Source of the DNA: CAYUNE01 sp964446115
Lineage (GTDB): Bacteria > Desulfobacterota > Desulfobulbia > Desulfobulbales > Desulfobulbaceae
Length of the DNA stretch: 26,141 nt
Reading direction: 5' to 3'
Assembly (NCBI GenBank): GCA_964446115.1
Contig: CAYUNE010000004.1
Coordinates: forward strand, 1-26,141
In this document: positions 1-7,648 of the stretch, in pieces
Layout of the letters: each line of letters opens with the position of its first letter
Numbering within the stretch: the first letter of the stretch is position 1
Made by a program: the position numbers and the translations under genes
Notes under the pieces: generated by a model
What the model was told of the DNA's origin: nothing
Seen by the model: only the letters and a program-made list of their open reading frames with translations
Databases searched by the model: none

Positions 1-45
1 GACTGGCTCAAAAAAGAAAAAGGGGTCGTGGTCAGCCACCTATGA
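1..45 (+). CDS. C-terminal end of an upstream gene (partial)
   Basis: Frame 1 from the first base reads DWLKKEKGVVVSHL followed by TGA at 43-45. The stop overlaps the ATG of the next gene at 42-44 (ATGA), the usual sign of translational coupling in an operon. Only 14 residues are visible, so the family cannot be assigned. A DUF488-type protein is possible, because from memory relatives of the downstream gene often sit beside DUF488 genes and such proteins end in a short hydrophobic strand; that is speculation. Confidence 0.55.
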   Translation, partial: DWLKKEKGVVVSHL

Positions 46-525
46 GCAAACCAAGAAAAGTTTTTATAACCGTCAAGACCTATCCCACCTTGTCCAAAAA
101 ATATGATGAACTGGTGTGCACGGCTGTTTTTTTTGAGGATGGCCGTTGGGTCCGGCTTTATCCCCTGCCTTTCCGCAAGCTTGATGACGAAAAACAGTAC
201 CGGAAATACCAGTGGCTTGAGTTACAACTGGAGAGAAATTTCAGTGATCCCCGCCCGGAAACATACAAAGTGGTTGACCGCAACAGCATAAAACCTGTGG
301 GGGACGTGACAGGCACGGCTAACGCGTGGCAGGAGCGGAAGGATATCGTTTTCTCCAAGAGCAGGATTCATACTGTACTTTCAATTTTTCGGCCAGAGCC
401 TCTTATTGGCAAATGCTTTGCCGGAATGTGATTTCAAGTATTTTTCAAAAGACAGGACCTGCGATTTGTCACTAAAAGCCAGGTACGTGACGTGTCCACG
501 GTTTGAATTTGCTGGTATGGTGTGA
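42..525 (+). pseudogene. Degraded gene of an uncharacterised family (partner of the preceding gene)
   Basis: The ORF from 42 to 431 (129 aa) begins MSKPRKVFITVKTYPTLSKK and has a well-formed N-terminus (TYPTLSKKYDELVCTA, then GRWVRLYPLPFRKL and DPRPETYKVV). From memory this start belongs to an uncharacterised family of about 250 residues found in accessory regions, so 129 aa is too short. After the stop at 429-431 another frame stays open through 412-525 and encodes coding-like text (ECDFKYFSKDRTCDLSLKA). The simplest reading is a gene broken by internal deletion and frameshift. The start is coupled to the upstream gene by ATGA. No catalytic motif is recognised. It may instead be a genuinely short protein. 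Confidence 0.5.
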
Positions 526-648
526 TTGACCGTTGTTATGAGCTGAGAAACGGGTTTTCAGATCTCTGGAAAAGCCTATATAGGTTTGATCAGGATGGGA
601 AATACTGCGAAGCTAAAAATAGGCCAAGACTTTACAATTAATGGCCTG

Positions 649-677
649 CCATGCGTAGCCCGAAGGGCGAAGCATGG
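649..677. repeat. Inverted repeat abutting the tmRNA 3' end
   Basis: CCATGC at 649-654 and GCATGG at 672-677 are perfect reverse complements, and inside them GCCC/GGGC can form a second short helix around a tiny loop. On the minus strand the hairpin begins exactly with the CCA end of tmRNA and continues downstream. No T-run follows, so it is not a classical intrinsic terminator. It may be an ssrA 3' processing or termination structure, or a dispersed palindromic repeat. Confidence 0.5.
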
Positions 678-1037
678 TGGAGGTGCCGGGAGTCGAACCC
701 GGGTCCGGAAATACTCCCCTCACGTCTCTACATGCTTAGTTCCAGGTTTTGGTCTTGCACCCGGCTCTCACCTGGAACGTGGGATTGCCAGGTGCCAGCC
801 TGCTTGAAGTCTCGCCGGCGGGATAACAGGCTCATCCTGCCGGCCAGCCCGAGGAGTCGACGCCTTCATCCGGCCTTACGGGCGCGGACCGGGAAGACGG
901 CAAGGCAGGTTATGCTGCCATTGCGTAGTTATAATCGTCTGCGATTATATTTAAGGCTCCATCTGTTTTACGAGTTGACGGAACACTCGGCATGCAACGT
1001 TGAGCTTACATATCCCCGTCGAATCCGTTTCACCCCC
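675..1037 (-). ncRNA. ssrA: tmRNA (transfer-messenger RNA)
   Basis: Ribosome-rescue RNA that acts as alanyl-tRNA and then as mRNA to tag proteins from stalled ribosomes. Read on the minus strand it starts GGGGGTG (1037-1031), which pairs over 7 bp with CACCTCC next to the 3' ACCA (ending at 675). The T-arm region contains GGGTTCGACTCCC, and the 5' part contains the conserved GGATTCGACGGGGA and GCATGCCGAG segments. The tag reading frame lies at 942-910 and encodes ADDYNYAMAA then TAA, a Desulfobacterota-like degradation tag ending in the hydrophobic-AA signal for ClpXP/ClpAP. CCA is encoded. Length 363 nt is normal for a one-piece tmRNA. Its protein partner smpB is immediately upstream on the same strand. 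Confidence 0.96.
910..942 (-). other. ssrA: tmRNA proteolysis-tag reading frame
   Basis: Within tmRNA, minus-strand codons GCA GAC GAT TAT AAC TAC GCA ATG GCA GCA TAA encode ADDYNYAMAA. The resume codon is GCA (Ala), as usual. Tags of the form A-[DN]-D-Y-x-Y-A-x-A-A are typical of deltaproteobacteria. The ...AA terminus is the signal recognised by ClpX and ClpA, and clpA and clpS are also in this window. Confidence 0.92.
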
Positions 1038-1051
1038 ATTTGTAACCGATA

Positions 1052-1068
1052 CAGGGCTCGTAACCCTG
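1052..1068. repeat. Short inverted repeat between smpB and ssrA
   Basis: CAGGG and CCCTG flank a 7-base spacer. The repeat lies about 15 bases upstream of the tmRNA 5' end, where promoter elements would be expected; no strong -35/-10 pair is visible there. It may contribute to processing or regulation of tmRNA, or be fortuitous. Confidence 0.3.
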
Positions 1069-1113
1069 CATTAATCTTGTTCCTGACTGTAACTGATCGT
1101 AGATACTTAAGAT

Positions 1114-1569
1114 TTAATAATTTCGCTTCATGACCCGCTGCAGTTCGCGGCGGGATTGCTTTTCCTTCAGGGCCGCCCTCTTGTCGTAGAGCTTTTTCCC
1201 CCGGGCCAGGCCCAATTCAACTTTTGCCCTGCCGTTTGCAATAAAGTAAATCCTCAACGGGATGAGCGCAAGGCCTTTTTCCTGCAATTTGCCTGTCAAC
1301 TTGTTGATTTCCCGTTTATGCAGCAACAGCTTGCGCACCCGTCGCGGATCGGTTGATCCATGGGTTGTCCAGGCATAAGGAGAGATGTGGACATTATGGA
1401 GATAGGCTTCGCCATGCTCTATGCGGGCATAGCCGTCACGCAGATTCGCCCGTCCCGCCCGCAGGGACTTCACCTCGCCACCGGTAAGCACCATGCCGGC
1501 CTCCAGCCTGGACTCGATATGATAATCGTGAAAGGCCTTTTTGTTGGTACAGACAATCCGCTTTGCCAT
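1114..1569 (-). CDS. smpB: SsrA-binding protein SmpB
   Basis: SmpB binds the tRNA-like domain of tmRNA and carries it into stalled ribosomes. The protein is 151 aa, the normal length. Family landmarks are visible: an N-terminal strand leading into the YHIESRLEAGMVLTGGEVKSLR segment, the NLRDGYARI and HNVHISPY stretches, RKLLLHKREI, GRAKVELGLARGKKLYDKR, and a basic tail ending KRNY that would enter the mRNA channel. The ATG at 1569 lies 25 bp after the gspE-type gene ends, so the two are probably co-transcribed; tmRNA begins 76 bp downstream. Stop is TAA. The smpB-ssrA adjacency is a common bacterial arrangement. Confidence 0.97.
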   Translation of the reverse strand: MAKRIVCTNKKAFHDYHIESRLEAGMVLTGGEVKSLRAGRANLRDGYARIEHGEAYLHNVHISPYAWTTHGSTDPRRVRKLLLHKREINKLTGKLQEKGLALIPLRIYFIANGRAKVELGLARGKKLYDKRAALKEKQSRRELQRVMKRNY

Positions 1570-1594
1570 TGTTCTTTATTGGGTTATCCACGAT

Positions 1595-3424
1595 CTACTC
1601 CGAGCCCGTGACCCGGACCGCCTCCTCGACAGTAGTAACACCCTGCTTGACTTTTTGCCAGGCATCTTCCTGCAGAGTTGTCATTCCTTCCCGGAAAGCA
1701 ACCTGTCGCAGCTCGCTGCTTGTGGCTCCGGCGGTCACCAGTTTTTTGAGTTGCTCGGAAAGGGGAAAAATCTCGAATATCCCGCAACGACCGCGGAAAC
1801 CGGTATTGCGGCACTGGGGACATCCCTTGCCCTTCTTCAGGGTCAGGGACCCCTCGCCCGTCACCGGAAAACCGAGATTCTGCAGGTCGGCAGCATCCAC
1901 CTGGTAGGCTTCGGCGCAGTCGGGACAAATTCGTCTCACCAGCCGCTGGGCCAGGGCCCCAAGCATGGTGGAGGCAATCAGAAAAGGCTCCAGCCCCAGA
2001 TCGACCAACCGGATGATCGAGGAAACCGCATCGTTGGTATGGAGGGTGGAGAAAACCAGGTGTCCGGTGAGGGCTGCCTGAGCCGCATATCTGGCGGTCT
2101 CGGCGTCACGGATCTCACCGATCATGATAATATCGGGATCCTGTCTCAAAATATTCCGCAAAATGGTGGAAAAGGTCACATCGATCTGCGGTTGTACTGA
2201 AATCTGATTAAACTCCTCATGGACCATTTCCACCGGATCTTCCACGGTGATGATATTTTTTTCCGGGGTGGCGATTTTTTTCAGGGTTGAATAGAGGGTC
2301 GTGGACTTACCGCTGCCGGTTGGGCCGGTCACCAGCACTATGCCGTGGGGCGAAGTGGAAAAACTGTTGTAGACGATATAATCCCTCCTGGAAAACCCGA
2401 GTTTATCCAGATCCTGGAATATCACCTCGGTATCCAGGATCCTCAGGACAAGTTTTTCCCCAAAGGCCACGGGAATGGAAGAGACCCTGATCTCCGCCTC
2501 TCTTTCCCCGTTGTCCTGACCGATCTTTATTCTGCCGTCCTGGGGTCGTCTTTTTTCCGCAATATCCAACCGGGCCAGGGATTTGATCCTGGAAGTAATG
2601 GCGGAATGGACCACCTTGGGCAGGTTGTAAATGGTATGCAGAACCCCGTCGATACGAAACCTGATCATGCAGATGTTGCGCTTGGGTTCGATGTGGATAT
2701 CGCTGGCCCGTTGCTCCAGAGCGTAATGAAAGAGATGATTAACCGCTGTTTTGATATGCTGGTCCGAGGAGGTCAACTCCTGACCGGAAGAGATATTGAC
2801 GAACTGCTCCAGATTACCGATATCCACCGCCGAACCCGACGAAGGAGCGCCGAAATGGGTCTCCGCAGCAGTAATGGATGACTGGAAACCGAAAAACTCG
2901 GCCAGAATCTTCCTGATATCAGCCTTGGTGGTGAGGTAAGGCCGCACCTTCATCTGATTGGCCCTTTCGATATCCTCCAGCACCGTCCGGTTGTCGGGAT
3001 CGTAAATGGCGACCTGGAGAACACCGTTACGGATATCAAAGGGCAGGATCATCTGGTTGACGGCAAAGGATCTGGGTATGGTTTTGGTGACGATCTCGAT
3101 ATCCAGTTCCAGCGGGTCCAGCTTGACAAAGGGGATATGCAGCTTCTGACTCACCGCCCGCATGATATGTTCGTCGGTGAGCAGTTTATTCTTGATGCCG
3201 CCGATCTCGATTTTCAGCGAGGTGATAACATCCACCAGGTCGGGACGCCGGGCCCTTCCCGGCTTACCACCGTTGTTTCGCTCTTCGTAAAGACGGCGTA
3301 ATTTATGCTCCTGCTTGCTGCGATTGGCGATGATGAAGCGTCGCTGTCGATCGGTGAGCAGCTTGCTTTCGCAAAGAAGATCGAGCAGAGCATTGCTGTT
3401 GAGGAGTGATTGCCTGTTTTCCAT
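1595..3424 (-). CDS. GspE/PilB-family secretion or pilus-assembly ATPase
   Basis: Cytoplasmic hexameric ATPase that powers type II secretion or type IV pilus extension. In the 609-aa product, residues ~70-190 form the N-terminal N1/MshEN-like domain (ending near FGF), followed by SDIHIEP (241-247), RFRIDG, the Walker A GPTGSGKST (367-375), Asp box EDPVE (395-399), Walker B IIMIGEIRD (432-440), His box STLHTND (459-465), and a zinc site with C500-x2-C503 and C535-x2-C538. All catalytic motifs are intact. An AGGA lies 9 bases before the ATG. No other secretion or pilus gene is nearby, so GspE versus PilB cannot be settled. The extra N-terminal ~65 residues and basic GKPGRARR linker are unusual. 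It is the first gene of a likely run into smpB and ssrA. Confidence 0.93.
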   Translation of the reverse strand: MENRQSLLNSNALLDLLCESKLLTDRQRRFIIANRSKQEHKLRRLYEERNNGGKPGRARRPDLVDVITSLKIEIGGIKNKLLTDEHIMRAVSQKLHIPFVKLDPLELDIEIVTKTIPRSFAVNQMILPFDIRNGVLQVAIYDPDNRTVLEDIERANQMKVRPYLTTKADIRKILAEFFGFQSSITAAETHFGAPSSGSAVDIGNLEQFVNISSGQELTSSDQHIKTAVNHLFHYALEQRASDIHIEPKRNICMIRFRIDGVLHTIYNLPKVVHSAITSRIKSLARLDIAEKRRPQDGRIKIGQDNGEREAEIRVSSIPVAFGEKLVLRILDTEVIFQDLDKLGFSRRDYIVYNSFSTSPHGIVLVTGPTGSGKSTTLYSTLKKIATPEKNIITVEDPVEMVHEEFNQISVQPQIDVTFSTILRNILRQDPDIIMIGEIRDAETARYAAQAALTGHLVFSTLHTNDAVSSIIRLVDLGLEPFLIASTMLGALAQRLVRRICPDCAEAYQVDAADLQNLGFPVTGEGSLTLKKGKGCPQCRNTGFRGRCGIFEIFPLSEQLKKLVTAGATSSELRQVAFREGMTTLQEDAWQKVKQGVTTVEEAVRVTGSE

Positions 3425-3460
3425 GGGGTATTCCTGTGCTTCCTTGTCCGTTCCAGATCG

Positions 3461-3500
3461 CCGTTTTCAAAACGGAGCGGATTTGGTATAATCATATACC
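3461..3500 (+). promoter_or_regulatory. Sigma70-type promoter with two overlapping operators, leaderless start
   Basis: TATAAT at 3487-3492 is a perfect -10; TTTTCA at 3464-3469 is a 4/6 -35, with a 17-bp spacer. The expected transcript start (about 3499-3501) coincides with the ATG at 3501, so the mRNA would be leaderless; no Shine-Dalgarno sequence precedes the ATG. Two perfect inverted repeats cover the promoter: CCGTTTT-C-AAAACGG (3461-3475) on the -35 and GGTATA-ATCA-TATACC (3485-3500) on the -10. They look like operator sites. The divergent ATPase gene starts at 3424, so it could share this control. Confidence 0.6.
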
Positions 3501-4433
3501 ATGAACCGTATCCGCGCCCGCTGCAAATCCTTTCTGTCCCTTCTCTCCTGCCTTCTCATTCTTTTCAGCTTTTCCCACCCGCTCATTGCCCAGGACAACG
3601 ATCACGGCCCGGAGACACCCCGCTTTACCGTCACCATCCATCCCCTTGCCCGAACCACTATCTACAACCGGGTGGCCCTGCTGCCCTTAAGCGGCGGGGA
3701 CAAGGATATTGCCGATCAGCTGACCAGGAGCTTTCACTCCTCCCTGCTGAAATCGAAAAAGTATTCCCTGCTGCCGCTGTCTGCCTCAACCGAGTGGTTT
3801 GACAACTTTTCCGGAGGGAAAAAGCAACCCTCCTCTGCGGAAAACCTGATCATCAGGGCGGGAACCGCACTCAAATGCCGCGGAGTGATCAGCGGCGAAG
3901 TGATTTTGGGCAATCGTGATCCTGCCGTGGCCGCAACATCACCATTTTTGCGGGTGATCCTGAAAATGAACGATGCCGGAAACGGCGGAGAGGTCTGGAG
4001 GCTGCGGGCCGTTGTCGAAAAAGTACCGGACACATACCGATTGGGCAGCCGCTTCATCCAGGAGGTCGCCTCCCTGGCGGTGAACCGTCTTGTTGCGGAA
4101 ATGGTGGCGGCGGGCGATCGATTTTCCACCCAACTGCCCCAACCGCGGATCTTTTCTTTTCAGGGCAACCATGGCGGCGCCACCTTTTATCTCCGCCCGG
4201 ATCCGGTCCTGCTCTTTGCCCGCTACTGTCTGCTGCGTGCTCCGGGCAAGGGAGAAATTTTTACCACAGTGGCTTCGGTGCGCAACAAGTCCCGGCAGGC
4301 CACAATCCTTGTTGACAACCGGGGAGGTGATCCGGGATCAACTTTTTACTATACCGTGGTGGGCATCACCTCATCCGGCCTGGCCAGCCTTCCCGTTCCT
4401 CCCCTGGCAATTCCCGCTTCCCCCGGGGAATAA
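3501..4433 (+). CDS. Exported protein of unknown function, N-terminal region like lipoprotein/TolB-N family
   Basis: The 310-aa product starts with a clear Sec signal peptide: basic n-region MNRIRARCK, a Leu/Phe/Ser-rich core and likely cleavage after ...PLIAQ near residue 31. A cysteine occurs at position 17 inside the core but there is no proper lipobox. The mature part has YNRVALLPLSGG followed by helices and LKCRGVISGEV, a pattern seen in periplasmic proteins of the CsgG/GNA1162/TolB-N type, then a C-terminal segment (FLFARYCLL..., TVASVRNKS, TFYYTVVGITSSG) that resembles a fibronectin type III-like beta fold. No enzyme motif is visible. It is alone on the plus strand, divergent from the ATPase and convergent with the kinase. 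Confidence 0.75.
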   Translation: MNRIRARCKSFLSLLSCLLILFSFSHPLIAQDNDHGPETPRFTVTIHPLARTTIYNRVALLPLSGGDKDIADQLTRSFHSSLLKSKKYSLLPLSASTEWFDNFSGGKKQPSSAENLIIRAGTALKCRGVISGEVILGNRDPAVAATSPFLRVILKMNDAGNGGEVWRLRAVVEKVPDTYRLGSRFIQEVASLAVNRLVAEMVAAGDRFSTQLPQPRIFSFQGNHGGATFYLRPDPVLLFARYCLLRAPGKGEIFTTVASVRNKSRQATILVDNRGGDPGSTFYYTVVGITSSGLASLPVPPLAIPASPGE

Positions 4434-4443
4434 CCCCGAACAC

Positions 4444-4462
4444 AACCCAGGTCACGGGTTTT
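4444..4462 (+). terminator. Weak possible terminator after the exported-protein gene
   Basis: AACCC (4444-4448) and GGGTT (4456-4460) form a 5-bp stem with a 7-base loop, followed by only a short TTTT run. It lies 11 bases after the stop in the convergent gap. The stem is short, so the call is weak. Confidence 0.25.
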
Positions 4463-4511
4463 GGTAATCCAGCGGTATGTCGCGCCGCCGAAACGTCAAC
4501 ACTACCCGCGA

Positions 4512-6902
4512 TCAGGCGGCCTCGCTCACCAGCGATATTTCCTCCGCCGCCGTCCGCTCCAGCAATTCCTGCATGGAAGAACGTAATTCCTCCAACATTT
4601 CACCATAGGAGAGCTCCTCCCCGTTTTTGGCGCTTAGTTCGATTTTCCGGGCCACTTCACCCAACTCCTGCAGTCCCATGGACAACAGGTTTCCTTTGAT
4701 ACTGTGGGCAACGGAGCCGAGATTGCCGTATTCACAGGCAGCGGCTGCCTTTTCGGCCCGTTTCAGGTTTTCGCCAAGACTCCGGGAGGTGGTGGTCAGC
4801 ATCTGGTCGATCTGCTCCGGTTGCAGATGATAGGTGTCCCGCAGGTGCGAACTGATCCGTTCCTCAAGGGATGGTGTGCCGCCACCGGTATCGGCGGCAT
4901 CCGTGTCGGCCTCCGCACTCTTTTCCACCGATCCGCTCACCACGGTGTTTCGGCGGGAAAAAACCGTCCCGGTTATTTTGCCGAGACGGGAAAAGAGGAT
5001 GTGCGGCTGGAAGGGTTTGCTGATATAATCATCCATTCCGGCGGCCAGGCACTGCTCCCGGTCTCCGCTCATTGCGTGGGCGGTCATGGCGATGATGGGT
5101 ATGTGTCCGCCGATGAGCCGACCGGAGAGCGAGGCGGAAAATTCCTCCCTGACGGTTTCGGGTACGGGCTTGCGCTCTTCAAAGGCACGGATAATCCGGG
5201 TGGCGGTGAGTCCGTCCATGCGCGGCATCTGCACATCCATGAGGATCACGTCAAAGCGGTCACGGGTAAGGGCATGCAGGCATTGCAGGCCGTTTTCGGC
5301 AACACGTATGCTGTGGCCGTTTTTTTCCATGACCATGCGGACCAGTTCCTGATTGGCACGATTGTCCTCCACCAGCAGAATACGCAGTTTCCGGTGATAT
5401 TCATAGCCGTCGTCCTCGACCTGCTCCCGCTCGGGCAGCATCTCCTCGGTACCGGATTGCAGCGCAACGGTAAAGTGAAAGGTGCTGCCCTCGCCCTCGC
5501 TGCTCTCCACCCGGATGGTTCCCCCCATCATCTCGGTCAGCTGGCGGCAGATCGCCAATCCCAGCCCCGTGCCGCCGAACTTTCTGGAGATACTGCCGTC
5601 GGCCTGGCTGAAACTGGTGAAGATGTTTTCCCGCTGATCCAGCGGAATGCCGATACCGGTATCGGCAACGGAAAAGTGGATAAGGTTCTTCTCTCCCTTC
5701 TCCGCCTTTTTCTCCATGGCGACCTTAATCGTGATCCTGCCCTGGTCGGTGAACTTGATACTGTTGCTCACAAGGTTAAGGAGAATCTGCCGCAACCTGA
5801 GTTCATCACCCAGGAAGACATCCTCCATGTCCGGCTCGATCCGGTAGTCAAGGTCGATTCCCTTTTCTCGGGCCGTTATCTTCAACGGCGCGCAGACATT
5901 CCTGAGGAATTTCGATAACCGGAAGGGATAAATCTCCAGCTCGAGCTGTCTTGCCTCGATTTTGGAAAAATCCAGGATATCGTTGAGAATACCCAGCAGG
6001 CCATTGGCGGCGTGATGGACGGTTTCCAGATGCCGCCGCTGCATTCCGGGAATATCCGACTCCAGGAGCATGCGGGTAATACCGATGATGGCATTCATCG
6101 GCGTACGGATCTCATGACTCATGTTGGCCAGGAATTCGGATTTCGCCTTGCTGGCCGCCTCGGCACGTTCTTTTTCGGCCGAAAGATCCTCGGTCTTTTT
6201 CCTGATTATTTCTGTAAGTCGATCGTTGAAGCGCTCCAGCGCAGCCCATCCCGATTCCAGATTGCTGGTCATCTTGTTGAACTGTTTGGCGATGAAGCCA
6301 AACTCGTCATCGGAAGTGAACTCAATCTTTTTGGAAAAATCACCGCCGGCGGTGAGGGTTTCGATACCGCTGGTCAACAGCCTGAGGGGGTGGACAATAT
6401 ATTTTCTGATAAACAGGGTGAAAACCAGGGTGACCAGCAGCACATAGGCGATGATTTCGCACACCATGGTAATCATTTTCTGGACAAAGATCTTATCCAT
6501 CACCTTGTGATTGAGCGTTATGCTCAACTTGCCGATGGGCTCACCACCGGCCTTGCCGACGATGGTTTTGACCACCACGATCCTGCCGCCGGGATCGGAA
6601 TCACCACCGTTACTGACCATGGCGATGGGATCGCCGTTCATCTCCTCCACCGATATTCCGTCAATGTTCTGGTCATGGATCATGGCGGAGATAATCCTTT
6701 CCGCCAGTTCATACTGCATGTTCCAGATAACATCGGTCAATGATTCGGTAAGAACCGTGGCGATATGCTCGGCCCGTTTTTCCAGCTCCTCCTGCATCTT
6801 CATGCGGAGCAACACGGCACTGGTCACCGACATCAGCACATGCATGGTGATGACGGTGATCAAGAAAAAGAAAATGAGTTTCCTGGCAATGGATGTTTTC
6901 AT
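4512..6902 (-). CDS. Hybrid sensor histidine kinase (HAMP-HisKA-HATPase-REC-HPt)
   Basis: Inner-membrane sensor of 796 aa. TM1 is at ~8-32 and TM2 at ~143-165, enclosing a ~110-residue periplasmic sensor domain; HAMP ~166-220; coiled-coil linker ~225-258. HisKA has the phospho-acceptor H263 in MSHEIRTPMN. HATPase boxes are N (NLVSNSIKFT, 376-385), G1 (DTGIGIP, 414-420) and G2 (GGTGLGLAI, 443-451). The receiver has E512/D513, phospho-acceptor D556 (LMDVQMP), T607 and K629. HPt has H733 in AHSIKG. The layout is BarA/TorS-like, a multistep phosphorelay; no free response regulator lies in the window. The receiver carries an insertion (~573-598) before its fourth strand. The ATG is 17 bp after the solute-binding protein gene, suggesting one operon and a ligand-sensing partnership. 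Confidence 0.95.
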   Translation of the reverse strand: MKTSIARKLIFFFLITVITMHVLMSVTSAVLLRMKMQEELEKRAEHIATVLTESLTDVIWNMQYELAERIISAMIHDQNIDGISVEEMNGDPIAMVSNGGDSDPGGRIVVVKTIVGKAGGEPIGKLSITLNHKVMDKIFVQKMITMVCEIIAYVLLVTLVFTLFIRKYIVHPLRLLTSGIETLTAGGDFSKKIEFTSDDEFGFIAKQFNKMTSNLESGWAALERFNDRLTEIIRKKTEDLSAEKERAEAASKAKSEFLANMSHEIRTPMNAIIGITRMLLESDIPGMQRRHLETVHHAANGLLGILNDILDFSKIEARQLELEIYPFRLSKFLRNVCAPLKITAREKGIDLDYRIEPDMEDVFLGDELRLRQILLNLVSNSIKFTDQGRITIKVAMEKKAEKGEKNLIHFSVADTGIGIPLDQRENIFTSFSQADGSISRKFGGTGLGLAICRQLTEMMGGTIRVESSEGEGSTFHFTVALQSGTEEMLPEREQVEDDGYEYHRKLRILLVEDNRANQELVRMVMEKNGHSIRVAENGLQCLHALTRDRFDVILMDVQMPRMDGLTATRIIRAFEERKPVPETVREEFSASLSGRLIGGHIPIIAMTAHAMSGDREQCLAAGMDDYISKPFQPHILFSRLGKITGTVFSRRNTVVSGSVEKSAEADTDAADTGGGTPSLEERISSHLRDTYHLQPEQIDQMLTTTSRSLGENLKRAEKAAAACEYGNLGSVAHSIKGNLLSMGLQELGEVARKIELSAKNGEELSYGEMLEELRSSMQELLERTAAEEISLVSEAA

Positions 6903-6919
6903 GAATACCGTGAAAACGA

Positions 6920-7648
6920 TCAGTTGAGATAACCGGAGACGATTTCGTCGAATTTACCGCTCCGCTTGAGCTCGTCCAGAGCCGCCTGCCACCGGGCGAT
7001 TTCGGCATCGGGTGTCTGCCGGGAAAAGGCGATATAGAGATCCGTATTGCTGATCTCGTACACCTTCTCGATATCATCGGCATGTCCGTCCCGGGCCGCC
7101 TTGAATATTCCCTGCAGTTCGCCGACAATCCACAGGTCTATACGGCCCCGCACCAGTTTTTCGACGTTCCGCTGATCCACGGGTACCGATTCAAGGTTGG
7201 TGAACCCCCTGTTTTTAAGAAATGTCTCGCAGACATCGTCCCGATATGTGCCGATGCTGCCCACCTTGCGGGCATCGTCCAGGTTGTGGATCTTGATCTG
7301 CGAGCCCTTGCGTGCAAAGAAAACCCACTTGTTGCCGGCTACCGGTCCCACCCACTTCATCAGCTTCTCGCGCTCCGCCGTCCTGGTCATCACATAGACG
7401 ATCTTGCCGGGACGGGTGAGCAGTTTCTTATAAATACGGGCCCAGGGCATGAGTTTAATGTTATCCTCATGGCCGACTTTCTTGAAGAGTTCCCTCATCA
7501 CCTCGGTGGCCAGTCCGGTGATCCTGCCGTTTTCCATGTAATTGTAAGGGGGATAATCCTCGGTCAACACCTCAAACCCTGAAGCCGTGGAAACGCAGAG
7601 AGCGGACAGCAGCACCGCAAAACATATCTGTTTCATCTTGCCGATCAT
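6920..7648 (-). CDS. Periplasmic solute-binding protein, family 3 (amino-acid type)
   Basis: The 242-aa product has a signal peptide (MKQICFAVLLSALCVSTASG) and then the SBP_bac_3 pattern: FEVLTEDYPPYNYMENGRITG, a VMRELFKKVG helix, the MPWARIYKKL segment, TRTAEREKLMKWVGPV, and IGTYRDD leading into the second lobe, ending in FDEIVSGYLN. No transporter permease or ATPase genes are adjacent; instead it directly precedes the hybrid kinase by 17 bp. I infer that it either presents a ligand to the kinase or works as a stand-alone sensor protein. Start is uncertain: ATG at 7648 gives MIGKMKQ, ATG at 7636 gives MKQ directly at the signal peptide; neither has a strong ribosome-binding site. Confidence 0.88.
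   Translation of the reverse strand: MIGKMKQICFAVLLSALCVSTASGFEVLTEDYPPYNYMENGRITGLATEVMRELFKKVGHEDNIKLMPWARIYKKLLTRPGKIVYVMTRTAEREKLMKWVGPVAGNKWVFFARKGSQIKIHNLDDARKVGSIGTYRDDVCETFLKNRGFTNLESVPVDQRNVEKLVRGRIDLWIVGELQGIFKAARDGHADDIEKVYEISNTDLYIAFSRQTPDAEIARWQAALDELKRSGKFDEIVSGYLN

Noticed and set aside
651..1133. 160-codon plus-strand open frame across the tmRNA
   Set aside because: It lies entirely over the tmRNA gene, whose structure and tag are clear; the protein is Arg-rich and unstructured.
4704..5918. 404-codon plus-strand open frame opposite the histidine kinase gene
   Set aside because: It is antisense to a clearly conserved multi-domain kinase, has no ribosome-binding site and no family resemblance; such mirrored frames are common in GC-rich genes.
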